Below are positions 1 to 13,466 of a stretch of 64,000 bases of DNA, in pieces. The DNA is from Brachypodius melanocephalos (Eukaryota; Chordata; Aves; Passeriformes; Pycnonotidae). The translations under genes and the position numbers were made by a program. Each line of letters opens with the position of its first letter. The first letter of the stretch is position 1. The notes beneath the pieces are model-generated. The model did no database searches, was not told the DNA's origin, and saw nothing but the letters and a program-made list of their open reading frames with translations. The stretch is taken from NCBI GenBank assembly GCA_013398615.1, contig VZSR01000393.1, positions 3,472,888-3,536,887 on the forward strand, read 5' to 3'.

Positions 1-3000
1 AAAAACTCTGGCACTGCATGCTGAGAGCAGGGCTCAGCCATTCATTTGTAACAATGGAGCTATTCTTCTGTCTGCACAAGGAAAACAAATCTCCCGTGGT
101 TAGGAATCAAAGACGAGTCCTTCAGACTCTAGGAGACATATTTAACCATGACTAAGTGCGTTGCTTCCTCAGCAGTCACTCTTTAAGTCTTCCTATCCCT
201 CTCTCATTATGTAGTACTTCTGGAAGTGATTGGAGTGTATCCCCAAAAAAGCGAGTTTATTGACCTCCACCAGCAACAAAAGTGCTTTAAAAAGGCTTGA
301 TGTGCAACAAAGTATGCAAAATTGATCCCTTAAGTGGTTGTGAGCAACGTGATGTGAAGCCTCATCCTCGTTCGCAGGGGGTTCAGGATCTCTGAAAAAA
401 TCCAGGCAAGAGACATGAAAAAGGCTTTTTGAATTGTCTTTTTGATTCATGGCTCGTGCATTCGCTGTGTGGAAGAGTGGGGGTTGGCAGCCAAGGAAGG
501 GAACAGAAGTAAAACTCGCTTTTTCCAGAGAATTCTCCTTAGTTTTCTCAACCATTTGAGATTCGGGAGAAACTCACTGAGCTACGAATCCCATTTCAGT
601 GTAGTTTCAGCACGATTTTAGAGAATTTTAGGCAATCTTTTTTTTTTTTTTTTTTTTCTTTTTGACAAAGATCATGGCTGCCATTGATTAGAAGTTGGAA
701 CATTCCCACTGATTTCCATGCTGGACTCCATAGACACCAACCCTAAAGTCAAGATGATCTAATCTAAAGCAAAATATGTCCCAACAGCAAAAATTCCTGT
801 TCCCAAAGACAGTGACCAGTGGTTCTTGATGAAAAGACAAATTATGCACAGAATCGTGCAAGAGATCTTCAAGATCCGGCTGTCAGCCAAGATTCAACAC
901 CTAAACTACAAGTGCCACAAACTCTTGAAACTTCCAGATCCATGTCTCCACCACCTCCCTGAGCAGATTATTGTAATTCCTGGCCACCCTTACAGTGAAT
1001 TTTTTTCCGGTGTCTCATCTGAACCTCCTCTGGGACACTGAAGGCCATTTCCTCTCATCCTTTCACTGCAGGCTTGGCAGAAGAGACTCACTACAACCTC
1101 CTTCAAGGCAGCAAACAAACACAACCACTTCCAATTCACTTGGGCTCAGCCTCCTCCTTCCCCTGCTCTGGTGTTCCAGCTTGAAGCCTCATTAACACTT
1201 CGTTTGCAGCACACAAAAATGTAATTTATATCAAAAGAAACAGAGTTTACCCCCTTCCAGACAGAGCAGTAGCTGCTATTTGGAAATGCTGACAGTAATA
1301 AATGAGTTTGCTCCTGTTTCCAGACTAGTAGGGCTTGGAAAATGTCCCTGTGCTTCCAGGAGCCACCTGCACTATGTGGGGCAGCTAGATATAAATAATA
1401 TACACAAATTTATACCTTATTTCCATACAGAGCTTCAGATACCTCTGCAGCCTTTCATATGCCCATGAAACTCGGTGCAGTTTGGGTTCTAAGTTCTCCA
1501 GCTTCAAATGCTGCATTTTAATTCTATTTAATGAATTAGATATGCTTTAGAGCTGTAATAAACTTTTCTTATGAAGATATTTCTGAAGCATTGAGTCACA
1601 TTGCTTACTGAGAATAAACACTGAAACAATATGTTTACATAAATAATTTAAAATCCAAGAGCACAGTAGGTAATAAAAATATATTGCCATGATAAGCCAC
1701 GAAACCAGAAAACAACACTGCTCTAATTAAAAATTACAAATACACTGCAGTAAACAACTTATTTACTCGTAGTTAAAAGTCTAACAATTGAATATTCAGG
1801 ACTTGCTGAATCCCATAAAAGGGAAAAATACTGAAACCAATCTCTTCGCACAGTCAAATATTGAGAACCATAACTGTGTTTAATTAAGATCTACTGTTAA
1901 TAATGGATTTCAGAGTGAGGTTCTTCTTTTAATTTCCCAAGGTAGAAAATGTTATTAAATTTGGCCTTTAAGTTCTCATTGACATGTACACTTGAAACTT
2001 CTGATTAAAATTTCAGAGGTTGGGAAGAAGTACCCAAAATTAAACTCTCAAATCTGGCACAAAAATAACAATGGTTCCCTGATTAAGAAATCAAATTTCA
2101 GAAACTTCATTACTGTTCTATTAATAAATTGTTGGGTTATAATTAAAATGAGGCCTGCTGGACTGCTTTCATTTTTTAATTCTAGAAATGATGGAAACTG
2201 TAGAGAGGTTTAAATGCTTAAAAAAAAAGAAAAAAAAAAGAAAAAAAAAAGATTAATGAATCTGAGAAATGTGACCCAGCTTGAACAGGTTTTTTTCTTT
2301 CTGGGAGCAATGGGAGTGGAACAAACACTGTTTTACACCTGTTATTTCCAGGATGATGCTCCCACCTCCTCCTCCATCTGGAATTTTAGTGTCAATGGAA
2401 CAGGGAAGAGCTGCAAGTTCTGCCCCTCCTGTGCAGACAAACGGCCACAGCCCGAGCTCTGTCATTTGGAGCCTTATTTCTTTCACTGAAAACACATTTT
2501 TTGCCAGCTTGTTTGAGCTCTGAAATGAAATTCTTCCTCAGCCTGCAAAAACACTTGAAGCTGAAGAATAAGAAGGAAAATTGCTTCAGAAGTACAGCTG
2601 TCTCCAGGAAATTTTACAAAGTAAGCCATGTTTTTTCAGAGATAAGTAATTTGATTCTGATTCAGATCTGCATTGTTCAAAGAATAAATTCAATCTAGTT
2701 GCAGACAACGGCAAAAATGGTTTCTCTACTCCTTTTTTGTTGGGCTTGAAATGCATTTATCATGTTATATCTAGTAGAGTATCTAAATTTCCTGATTACA
2801 AATAATCAGCAGCTCCTTCTAAAAGTTCTATACAGAAAATTAACTAAAAATATCCCTGCATTTAGGTATATTTCAGTTGTTACAGGCTGAAAAAAAGGAC
2901 CCAAAGCCTGCCAACATTACTAATTCTCTGCTGATCTGCCCATTTTGAGATTTATACTTTGTTGGGGGTGATGCACGCTGTTCACACAGTGCAAATCTGA

Positions 3001-3524
3001 CTTTCATTGCTTCTTGCAGACGAAACACTGCTCACTGATGGTCATTAATATTCAATTAATCCACAGACTCATTTAAGAGCCTGTGCTGTCCCTGCTTGGC
3101 CTTTATTTTGCCATATAGCAAGGACTGATGGCACAGTTATAGTCTGAGAGCCACAAATTTGATATCAGTGCTCTGTAAAAGTCCTGCACACTGTCCCAAA
3201 CTCTAAACACTGACGTATCAGTGTGAGGATTTGAAGTAAATATTTCAGCCAGACCCCAACCAGTGAGAGGTTTTGGCTTTTATACTGGGAATTTGACCCT
3301 GTCCCTAATTGCAGGTGCTGCTCTCACACCACAGTCTGCCTTTTTCACTGCTGATACCCAGGTGTTTCCAACGCCTGTCAGCATTAAAACATCTTTAAAA
3401 AATGCTGGTTTATGCTCTCCTGTTATTTCAGCAATGGCTGAAATATAATTCTGCTCCGGGAGGCAAAGTTTTGAGCACAAATGACATTTAGTAAGCGATG
3501 AAAATGAGAGGTCACTGCTCCCAC
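1..3524 (-). other. CDH13: CDH13 intron, downstream of the last exon in the window (partial)
   Basis: The donor GTGGGA of this intron is at 3524-3519 on the minus strand; the acceptor is outside the window. The sequence is AT-rich with scattered stops in all frames. I see no coding exon, recognisable transposon or RNA gene. A T20 run lies at 638-657 and an A-rich run of about 32 bp at 2219-2250. The 2253-2523 stretch has overlapping short open frames on both strands with no cadherin or other familiar motif. Confidence 0.85.
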
Positions 3525-3778
3525 CTGATGGTCTGGTGCTGCAGCGTGTCGGGGTCGGTGGCGTTCACCGTGAGCACCACGCTGCCCACGGGGATGTTCT
3601 CCTGCTTGGTCACGGCCATGGGGTTGGGGTGGAACACGGGCCCCTCGTTGACGTCCTCCACGGTGATCTGCACCGTGGCCGTGGAGCTGGGGCCGTAGGC
3701 GATGTCTGGGATCAGCGGGTCCTCGTTCTCCACCTTGATCAGCAGCGTGTGGAAGGCCGAGATCTCGTAGTCTAAAGG
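3525..3778 (-). CDS. CDH13: CDH13 (T-cadherin) internal exon: end of EC3 and start of EC4
   Basis: This 254-bp exon encodes 84 residues plus two bases of a split Arg codon, from PLDYEISAFH to DTLQHQTI(R). It enters in phase 0 and leaves in phase 2. It completes EC3 with DVNEGPVFHP, the inter-repeat calcium linker, then opens EC4 and ends just after the NATDPD calcium and glycosylation segment. The acceptor is TCTGTCTGGCAG|CCT. The donor is CAG|GTGGGA, weaker than the GTAAG donors of the two exons upstream. About 96 percent of codons end in G or C (81 of 84), and I count about 22 CpG dinucleotides, so the exon stands out sharply from its AT-rich introns. Because of this composition all six frames are fairly open and several shadow reading frames appear here; they are not genes. 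The next coding exon, expected to begin with the Tyr-Ser-Val-Tyr region of EC4, lies left of the window. Confidence 0.98.
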
Positions 3779-4760
3779 CTGCCAGACAGAGGGCAAAGCT
3801 CAAGGGCAAGGCTTAACATCTTTTCCTTTAGCCAGTGGCAAACTTGCAGACAGCAGAATCAGCCAGAAAGGGACAACAACATTCCCTGCACCTGGAACTT
3901 GGTGAGAGTTCCAGGATTTCCAGTTCTAGGATTAGACACACTCCATTGTAAAGGGCATTGAAGATAATAAACATAATGAGCTTACAAACCCGTGGAGACA
4001 GCCCTCTGTCCAAGAGGTTACATTTTTTTTGCCATAACTCACAGACATAATTCAATGCTCATATATACATGTTTATTTATATGCAGCATTTCTATATGTT
4101 TATTTATATGTAGTATTTAACAAACAAATGAGTCACACTCAGCAGCTACTCATGACAATAACACAAGCTGCTTTCTCAACTCCTGTCTTCAAATCAAAGG
4201 CACTGCCATGGAAATACATGCATTTGTTTTAAGAATTGACAATGCCTCTTCTGAAGCCAAAATGAGAGCATTCTGGTTCAGGCAGCAGACAGGGCTATTT
4301 TCTTCTTCTTTTCTTTATGTGTTAAATTCGAGACACAGGATTGCCTTCATACAAGGACAGGCAATATATTTTCCTGTGAGACTTTAGAAATGTGGATTGA
4401 GTCTGAATCCATGTCCCTTTCCTCCCTGTACTTGCATGTGTTCTCTAAGTGAGAACAAAATGGGGCCCTTGAATTCTAATTGTACCTCCAGCAACAAACA
4501 AAACTTTGTAAAATTCACTATTAATTGTGATGCTTACTGCAAATCTGGGTGTTATTTAAGCACAATGGCAATACAGGCAGTCCTTGTAACTAAAAAAAAT
4601 AATGTTATTGTAACAGAAGAGGGGGTTATACACAAAGTTTGGACAAGGGCTGGCAGTCAGCTTTATATCATCGAATAACCTATCCCTGCTGCGCTTTATG
4701 GAGTGAGCCCGGGGGATGAACCTGGCAGCAGAATACAGGGCAGGAGGCGATTGCTCTTAC
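3779..4760 (-). other. CDH13: CDH13 short intron (982 bp)
   Basis: Bounded by the GTAAG donor at 4760 and the GGCAG acceptor at 3779-3780, both on the minus strand. It is far shorter than the two neighbouring introns. No repeat, exon or other feature is seen beyond short A- or T-rich stretches around 4060-4130. Confidence 0.93.
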
Positions 4761-4943
4761 CTTGACCACGGAGAGCATTCCCTCGTTGGTCTGGGGGTTG
4801 GTGTGGATCTCAAAGCTCTGCCCTGGGTTCCCGTTGATGATGGAGTAGACAGCTCTCCAAGCCCCCGTGGCAGGGTCGTCCCGGTCACCCACAGTCAAGT
4901 TCACTATTACACCTGTGACCCCCTCCTTCACCGTGGCCTGGAA
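4761..4943 (-). CDS. CDH13: CDH13 (T-cadherin) internal exon: first half of EC3
   Basis: This 183-bp exon encodes 61 residues, from FQATVKEG to GMLSVVK, in phase 0 at both ends. It follows the 32596-32736 exon directly: KKE then FQATV reads continuously, as in T-cadherin. It contains the calcium-site segment DRDDPATGAWRAVYS, the strongly conserved NGNPGQSFEIHTNPQTNEG stretch and one N-glycosylation sequon, NLT, at residue 15 of the exon. Classical cadherins, as I recall for E-cadherin exon 9, also carry a 183-bp exon here, which supports the boundaries. The acceptor is TTTTTTCTTAG|TTC and the donor is AAG|GTAAGAG, both strong. The upstream intron is 27.7 kb and the downstream intron only 982 bp. 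About 79 percent of codons end in G or C (48 of 61). No frameshift or stop is seen. Confidence 0.98.
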
Positions 4944-7900
4944 CTAAGAAAAAACACAGAGGAAACCATTATTATTTCCATTTAATGACCACACACACAC
5001 ATGAAATATCCCAGTCAGCATTAATTATTTACCCCAGCAGCAGGAAGATGGAATCCTGACCGAAACTGAACGTTGTGGGCTTTAAATAATGCATTCTCAC
5101 TTGTGAAATATGAGGTAGCACATTTTGGCTGCTCTCCACTAAATAGATGGCAGATAAGCAGCGATGTGATAGGAATGGATCTTGGGAAGGTTCTGATCAC
5201 CAGAAGACTGTTCAGCTCATATTGCTGCAAAGTGAAGCATGAAAATACCTGCAGTGCTGCATAGCTGCCTGTATTCCCAGAAAGGGAACCGAGGGAAGAG
5301 GAACCTGCCTTATCCAGACCACTCTTGCCTTCAAATCTACTTTTATTTACAAACAAATCCAGTTTTGCATTTCACACTCTTTTTTCTTTTCACGAATTAT
5401 TCCCCCCCGCATTCATTTTTCACTGCGCCGTTATCAAGACACAAAACAGGACTCACAAAAACCATTCCCAGAGCATTTTTTGGAAGGCTTGCTCTAAGAC
5501 ACTCAAAAATAATTGGACCTCATGCTACCACTTTGTCTGCATAGCTAAAAGCCAGCGCTGCTTTTCTTTTCACAGAGGAAGAACTTTTTATGACCTTGCG
5601 AAATGCGTTGCTGGACGATTCAACCGGCCAAGTCCTGTAAGAAAATTCTGGTTTATTCTCCATCATTCTTATATATGTAGGGGAAAAAAAAAAACCATTA
5701 AGCAAACCATTGGAAAAGCTTGTAAGGGTCAGATTTAATAACACTCTTCACCTTTCAAGTACTTGAGGCTGACGTGCTAAAAGCACTGTATATAAGAGTG
5801 ATAAGATAATACCTGCTTTGGAGGTGGATAAAGCAGGCTGATAACAGACCTAATCCTGAGAAGTGCTGAACATCAGCACTGCCATTACAGATCATTAGGA
5901 AACCTTAGCATTTCGATGGATTTAGCCTTCAGAAGGCCAAAATTACAAACTTTAATGACACAAATAGGTTTTGCTGTGCGTGTGCTCCTTAAAAGCTGCG
6001 TGGTTGGTGGCAATGCATCGCTCAAGGGCAAGAGTCACACAAGTGGCTTCCAAACCTGAACAAACTAAATGTCTTTTCCTCTGTCTTACAGAACACAAGA
6101 AGTCATAACACTGCAGAAGAGTTTGTGAAAATACAGAAAATGGCGGTTTATTATTATATAGATTTCCCAATCTGGACAAATAGGAGGTAAAGTGGATTTC
6201 CTCATATAAAAATAAAGAAAAGATGACTATGTCTTCCCCTATGTTCAGTTATCTTTGTTTTTCTTCTTTTTCCAACAGATTTGATTTATCTTCCCAAACC
6301 CTTTTTCAATTTTTCTGTGTAATTTGAGTGCATGCATTCAGTTCAAGCTTTCCAGCCTCGAACCTGATTTCATAAAAGGATGACATTAATAACTGGCTAT
6401 TTCTAACTTCTTTGGTGCATCTAACAAAGGATTTAAAGATTCTTTTGATTTTGATAGTTAATATGTAACAGGTTGTGATAGAGCTTTGTTTCAGACAATT
6501 CATTAAGCTCATTTGCAGTTTAATTAACTCTAAATGATAATACACCAATATTTTCACTTGCTTTGAAACAAATTAAAAGGAAAACTCTATTAAGAATCTT
6601 GGAAATAACAGAAGAATGACTAGCAAGATTGTGTTCCTTCCAGCTCAGCCAAGTGTTGTCACTGTCAAGCAGACTGGGATACCTCTTACTCTGATTGAAA
6701 ATAACCAATTAGCCTGATGGATATTTTTATAATATTTCATATTGTCCAACTTGAGCACGCACAATATGAGATATCAGAACCATAATGGTCAGAATTTTTC
6801 CCACGAGTGTTCAGTACCCTACAATTTCCATTCGGCTGCATAAACAGGTGACCAGACTTCAAGGAGCCTAATACTAAAGAATCTAACCCTTAGATTTGAT
6901 CAGGCATCTGCTCCTAATTCATATTGATCCCTCGGAAAAATCTTTTCCTTAATCCTCCACTCTGATTCAATTAAGTGTTCAGTACTCCCTGGCTCACCTT
7001 GGGAACTCTAAGAGCTGTTAGGGTAAAATATTAACAGATCTGGCTGTTTTATTCTGATACATTATTGTGAAGCCTGTATGAGAAATTTATTATTTTTACC
7101 CCACTAGTGCCAGACTGTGATGGAAAAAGTTGCCATTGTGTGTCAGCTGGTTCAAAAAATATGGAATGTCAGGCTGAGGTTAGCTAAATCAAGGATATTT
7201 CAGCTGGGATTGGCTTTCTTCTGCATCCCTGTTTTCTCCTTGTCCGGGGAGAGCTCTCAGTAACTTCAGCTGCAGAGAGAAAGGGCACATGGACCTGCTG
7301 GGGGCACAGCACTGCTCAGCTGCTGACTCCTGCAGGTCCAGGAAATGCCAGCAGCCACAGGGAAAGGCCGTGCCAGGCCAAATAATTCCAGGTACAGCAG
7401 TACCCTCACCCCCAGCATCCTTCACAGTTTGGAAACAACCACATGAACGAGGATATTTGGAGCTGTCTGGAACGTTGGACTAAAATCTGTTCAAGATGGA
7501 TGGAGAAGCAGAATGATCAGAGCACAGAAGTTGTCACAGAGGTCTACTCTAAATTTATAATGTGAAAAGTGTAATAAATCACAGATTTGTGATTGTAAAA
7601 GACACATATCTACTGTGAAACCGTGTGGCCTAGAAAAATACAGTGTATTTTGTCTAGAAGGTGAACTCTTTTGCCTGTTCAGTCACCTTCATTTGAGGAA
7701 TAAACCTCCCAACATTTAGAAAAATCTGTTACACTTAAACTGAGTCCCTTTCAGGAACAAAAGTTAAACAGGGAATTTAAAAACTGTGAAAGGGCAAAAA
7801 TAGGGATTTTATTTGGAAACAGAAAAAATAACCACAGGTTCCTCACATCTCACAGTGAAAAGTTTACACTCTCAAAGCTTGGGGCTTAACTGGGAAAACC

Positions 7901-8587
7901 TGAACCAGTGCTCTAAAATAAAACCCCACAGTGGCTAACACAAATAATTGGATCACAAGTTAATTGATTTTACTCATTTTAAATATCTGCACATCCCCTA
8001 AGCACCACTGTAAATTAAGAATAAAGTAGATGAGTTCAGTACTTTATTTAAACTGCTATAATTTGGGCCCATTTTAACACTAATAATTTAGAAGGAGAAT
8101 ACCCTGGGCCAGAGGGGTTTTTTGGGTTTGCTGGAATGGGCTGTGTGCATCTACTGCTTCTGAGTGTTTGAAATGTGAGCTTAACCTGCTCTGTGATGTG
8201 CCACTCTGTCATTTATTGTGCTTATCATGCATACAGCCCAGAGATTTTAGCAATTCTGTCATTTTGAAAGTTTTAGAAATGTCGGGGAGGAAAAAAAAAT
8301 GCAGTTCTTCTTCTTCTGTACCCAAAATCTTGCGGCAAAACACACAGCAAATGGACTGATACAAACTTGGAAGGAAACACTGAATGAGCAGCAGTTAATG
8401 GGGAACTGAAAGATTTTGAGGAAATACAGTGATGGATGTAGATGAAGAGAGTGAGGCTTGTGAGGGTACATAAATTGACTTGAAAATGAAACAAGTCAGC
8501 AACGATTGCAGTCATGATGGACTGATGGGAAGCAGCTGAGGATGCTGGAATTCTTGTGAGTGATAACCAGCGTGGTCCCATGGGGCG

Positions 8588-8629
8588 TGGAGGTCCTGGA
8601 GGGTGACATGGAGGTCCTGGAGGGTGACA
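8588..8629. repeat. two perfect tandem copies of a 21-bp unit
   Basis: TGGAGGTCCTGGAGGGTGACA occurs twice in direct succession with no mismatch, then diverges. A recent local duplication is likely. Confidence 0.95.
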
Positions 8630-11600
8630 GTGAGCATCTTCTCTTCCTTACAGCACAGGGAGTCAGCACAGGGATGGCAGAAAAGCTCAACACAGCTATG
8701 CTCACACAGCCTGAGCAGAGGAGCCTCAGTCCAACATGCTCCTTCCTTCCCTGGATCTTTCAAGATTAACTCAGTGCCTGTTTCCTGCTGGAGGCAGGAG
8801 GTAACACCGAGTTAAATCCTCCTGCACACTGAGCCTTGTAATGAACAGAGGACAGAGCACTGGCAGCTCTTACTGACAGAAAATCCCTCTGGATGGTCTC
8901 AGGACAAGCCATTCTTGTCAGATTCCCACCACGGGGTGGGGACACGAAAAGATCACTCTGCAAAATGTGATCACCTGAGAATCCAGGCACTGACCCCACC
9001 TCAGACCGAGCTGGAAATGGTACCCAGACCATACGAAAATCAGATTATCTCACAGCCTCATTCACAGCTTCTGTAGCAAATGAGATTCTCTTTAGTGACT
9101 TCTCAGAGCAGATGGGGAGATGAACTCAGGTGCCCCAGAATCACCTGAATGTCTCCTGTGAGCAGGCACCAACAGCACCTTCATGAAGCCACTAAAAACT
9201 GTCTCAGAGTGGGGCACTGACACCCAAATCAAAGAGCTGCCACCAGCAGCAAACACAAAGATGAACGTGCCTGGGGTCAGTGATCACTACCCAATGGCTC
9301 ATTAAGATTCTGCAGGCTGTGATTCCCAATCAGGAACAAACAAATTAAAACCCTGTGTCAGTTTGCATTTATCAGGGTGATAGTCCAGTGAAAGGTATTC
9401 TGCACTGCTAACACGAGTTTGTTTCCTCTTCTATATCTCATAAAAGATGGAAAATAATGGGCTGTATTAATTCAGATGTCTGTGTTAGAAATTCCACAGA
9501 GAAATTGTATTATTGCAATTATCTCCCTTCATTGAAGCCCACTGCCTCTGTGACAGTATTTTGTCTGTCTAATTCCTTGAGAATGTGACAACAGGTTATA
9601 GAATCTCTTGCAATCTGCCTGTTCTTTTTGCCTTTTCCTTTGCAGGTTGTCGGTCAGTACAAATGCACCTGAGCTCCCAGGATTTATTTGTTAAGGAAAC
9701 GATGTTCTTTCCATAGCTCTGCACCAACATCTCAAAGTCCAAATGAATTTTCAGAGTGGGCACAAAGGTCTGCATTCTGGATCAATCAGGAATGAGAGCC
9801 TCATAAATGTCAGAAGTGAGCGTTTCAGGTGGAATTCAGTGGGGCACAAAGCCCAGTTTGTCAGAGAAGGACGAACCAAGCCATTGGTGCTTGAGGCAAG
9901 GGAAGTACAAGGAGGAAATGGGATTTGTGCCTTGACCAAGGTGATGCTGCTGATCCTGCAACACCTTTCCTCCCATCCCAAGGGCCCCAGGTGCTGCCCA
10001 GAGCTCCTGGAGGGCTGGAAAACTGCACCTGAGCAAAATCAGTTTATACCAAACCCTCCACTGGAGCAATTTAATGGAAAATGGGGTGGTCAAGGTGAAT
10101 TGGAACTTGGTGCTGCACCTCCCTAATCTCTTCTGTAGATTTTAAAGGTATTTTACTTCTTAAGACTGCACTTTGTGGACACAAACAGCGGCTCCATTTC
10201 ACTACAAAAATATCTGTATTAAAGTGATGGATTGAGTTGATGCAAGCTGCACACCAAGCAACAAATGAAACACTTGGAAAGGCATTTAGATGAAAGACAC
10301 CACATAAATATACAGCATTATCATGGTATGACAAGGGTTTGATGGTGTAAACGAGATGCAAAGCAGAAATTATAGCTGTGAGTCACCTAAACAGGCTTTG
10401 TAATTGTCATTGTCTTACTGCCATAATGCTGGCTCGTAGGCACTGCATTATTTCTTAACTGAAAGCATTTCTTTCAGCTTATTCTGTATTTTTTTTTTCT
10501 GAACACATAATATTATTCCACCTCCCTGGTGAAATAACAAAAAGAATTCAGTCGTAGCTTAGGGGAAAAAAATAAAAAACAACCACAAAACATAAAAAAA
10601 ATAACAACTTTTCAAATATATGAAATTGACCATAATAATTTTGGATGCATTTTCAGTTTTTGCTTTTGGATGATTTTTCACAGCCTCTGCATTGTAAATG
10701 CCTTGTGATCTTTCAAGGGGCACACCAGTTGCTTTTACAAAGTAAAAGTAGCACTCAGTAATGAAGGACTGAATGATTATTTTTGTCTGCAAAACCTTTG
10801 TCTGCAAGTCTGCAACCAGAGCAAGCAATCTGAAAGATCAGTTAGGTAAATGGAAGGGTAAGGATCCAATTCTTCTCTCTGGAACATGGCTACGGCATCT
10901 GCAGGCTCTGAACTTGCGCCTTTTTATAGAAAAACACAAAGATGCTTAAAATCACTGATATTCATCGTGGAGGAACAAAAAAAGGGGAAGTTTCAGAATG
11001 GCTTCATTTTGTTCTGCTGCTCATCAGTCTATTTGGAAAGGCACTCAAAGAAACAAAAACTTATTATTTAGGCTCCAGGTAAAAGTCTCTCTGGGAAAAC
11101 CCCCTGGTTTTCCACCAGGTTAAAGCCAAACTGTTGCTGGGATTGAGACCACTCCGAGAACTCTTCAGGTATTAAAATTCATGGTTGAGTTGTAGTGGGT
11201 TAGAATGAAAAAATAATGAGGCATCTTGTTCATGTATTTTGGTACCTTGATATTTCAAAACCTTGATATTTGGTACCTGGATATTTCATATCCTCACCAG
11301 TTTCAGACTCCTGCTCATTGCAGAGAGGTAGAAGTTGCAGTGAAAATGAGATTTTCTCCGTGTCAGAATCTTTGGCCTGGCTGAGAACAAGCAGCATATG
11401 CAGCCAGATGAGAAATCCTGCCTTTCCTGCCCCGGGAGGGCACTGATTCCAAAAGAGGGGGGTTATTCTTTGTGCCAGTTTACAGCTGATCGAGGCCCCA
11501 GCTGCCAGCAGCAGATGTTCTGACAGTGCCTAAAGTTCTTCCTGGGCTCTTCATGGGCAGTGCTGAGCAGCCCCACTCCAAGCATTCAAAGCAACTTGCA

Positions 11601-13126
11601 CCTCCAGAATATCTCAGCTACAAATCTCCTCGATTCCCCAAACTTCTGGCATTTTAAGTTGTGCCAGCTGATGGGGATGAGATGCCCTAGATTTACAAGC
11701 CCCTCCAGCTGAGAGCTGTCTGAAGTTATCCCAGTTTGAAAACTCTATTTTGGAAGCAGATAAGAACTCTGCAAGGTTTCACACTGTTCCAGTGGAAGCA
11801 GGAGGTGCAGATGGAAGTTTACAGGCAGCATAATCTGCAGTGATACAGAATCTGTCTGAGTTTTAAAAATGAAATCTCGAGCCAGCATTTTGTTTTCTGT
11901 GAAAAGCTGAGTGGGGAAAGGAGAATTTGGGCTGAACGCTCCATATTTCAATCCATCTGAACACAATAAGTCTTCCAAGTCTGCTGACAAAGTGATGAAT
12001 GAAGTCTACTGCACATAGTTTCTTCTACTGGGTATACAAGATCTTTTTTTTTCTCAAATTATCTAGTCTACATCCAGTTGGCTCAACATTCATTGAGCAA
12101 AACATTACTGCTCTATCAAAAAGCCATGATACAACAATAACCATTTAGAGATCAAAGACACAAGTGAACTTTCATGATTAATGATCTCTTTCCTTTCCTG
12201 TTTTCCTCTCGGAGCAAAAAAATCTTTATTATATCCTGAACATCCAGGTGAGTAGAGAGTTCTCATTACCCAGGATGACAACAACGAAGACCTGGGGCTT
12301 CTGACCCTGTTAGCACAGAAAAATTCTGTTTCCAAGGTCAGGAATAAAGAATAATAGATCTAAATGCAGAGTATTTGACTAATGACCACGGATGATGTGA
12401 GTCTGCCCATCCAGCACCGTGAGGAGAGTGTTCCAAAGGCAGGGCCAGGGGAGCTCCCTGCCAGCTGGGGTGAACCTGCCTTGCAAACTCTGAGATTTAA
12501 GCATATATTGCAGCAGCAGATGTGTGGTTTGGCACTGCACAGCTGTGAAAAGGTCAGGGAAAAATCTCAGCTATGCTAAATGGATTTATTGCTCTCTGCT
12601 TTGAGGCTGCTGATGGTCTCCATCCCCCAGCACCCAGCCCCCTTTGCCGGTGCTCATTTCATCTTTCCTTGAAAGAAAAATATTTGTGATAAAGGAAAAT
12701 GAAGCATTCCTCCTCTAAGGGCTCGCTTTGTGCTTATTCCTTGTCTAGAATGTCACAGAGGGAATGTTCAGGGCCCTTTCATTTTCTCACCGGTAATTTA
12801 TGTTTTCCTACCCCAAAATTCTCAGGATCACAAACACCACTGCAGCCTCAGCTGGATATGTTTTCTGCAAATGGTTATGCATCTATTTGTTGCTTTTTAT
12901 TAACAAGGAAGAAAAAAATTAGCTAAGGGTCTTTTTCTCTCCTGATATTGAATTATGTCTGAGCTGTTCAGAGACTGGCAGGACTCCCCAGCTGATGTGT
13001 CTGAGCACTGAGAATTAGCAGGGAGGTCAAAACAGGCCAAGGCTCTGCCCTCGTGCTCTGGATTCCCAAACACAGGGAATCCACCTGCCAGAGCTGCCTC
13101 GTGTGGGCTGCAGGCACCTGAATATG

Positions 13127-13466
13127 GGGCCCTGGAGCCCCCTCCAACACCTAAAGGGGCTTTCTATGTAGGAGTGAAGTGATAGGACAAGGGGGAATGG
13201 CTTTAAGCTGAAGTTGGCAGGGTTGGATGGGATATTGAGAAGGAATTGTTCCCTGGGAGGGTGGGGAGACCCTGGCACAGGGTGCCCAGAGCAGCTGTGG
13301 CTGCCCCTGGATCCCTGGACGTGCCCAAGGCCAGGTTGGACTTTGAGGCTTGGAGCAGCCTGGGACAGTGGAAGGTCCCTGCCCATGGCAGGGGGTGAAA
13401 TAAGATGAGTTTTAAGGTCCCTTCAAGCCAAACCATTCTGTGATATTATGATTTTATGATTCCATG
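13127..13466 (+). mobile_element. CR1 LINE 3' fragment
   Basis: A 5'-truncated chicken-repeat-1 non-LTR retrotransposon. It shows the usual order of CR1 landmarks: a block near AACACCTAAAGGGGC, GATAGGACAAGGGGGAATGG, the GTGGGGAGACCCTGGCACAG block, CCCTGGATCCCTGGACGTG, CCTGCCCATGGCAGGGGG and AAGGTCCCTTCAAGCC. It ends in ATTCTGTGATATTATGATTTTATGATTC-like octamer repeats of the CR1 tail. The complete 3' end is on the right, so the element is plus-strand and antisense to CDH13. No reverse transcriptase remains; open frames across it on either strand are incidental. Confidence 0.92.

Noticed and set aside
2219..2250. A-rich run as a retropseudogene tail
   Set aside because: No coding or SINE-like sequence precedes it on either strand; it is probably a simple A-rich run.
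3423..3809. Alternative-frame and antisense open frames over the CDH13 exon
   Set aside because: They are shadows created by the very high GC3 of the true exon. Only the cadherin frame matches a protein family and the splice sites.
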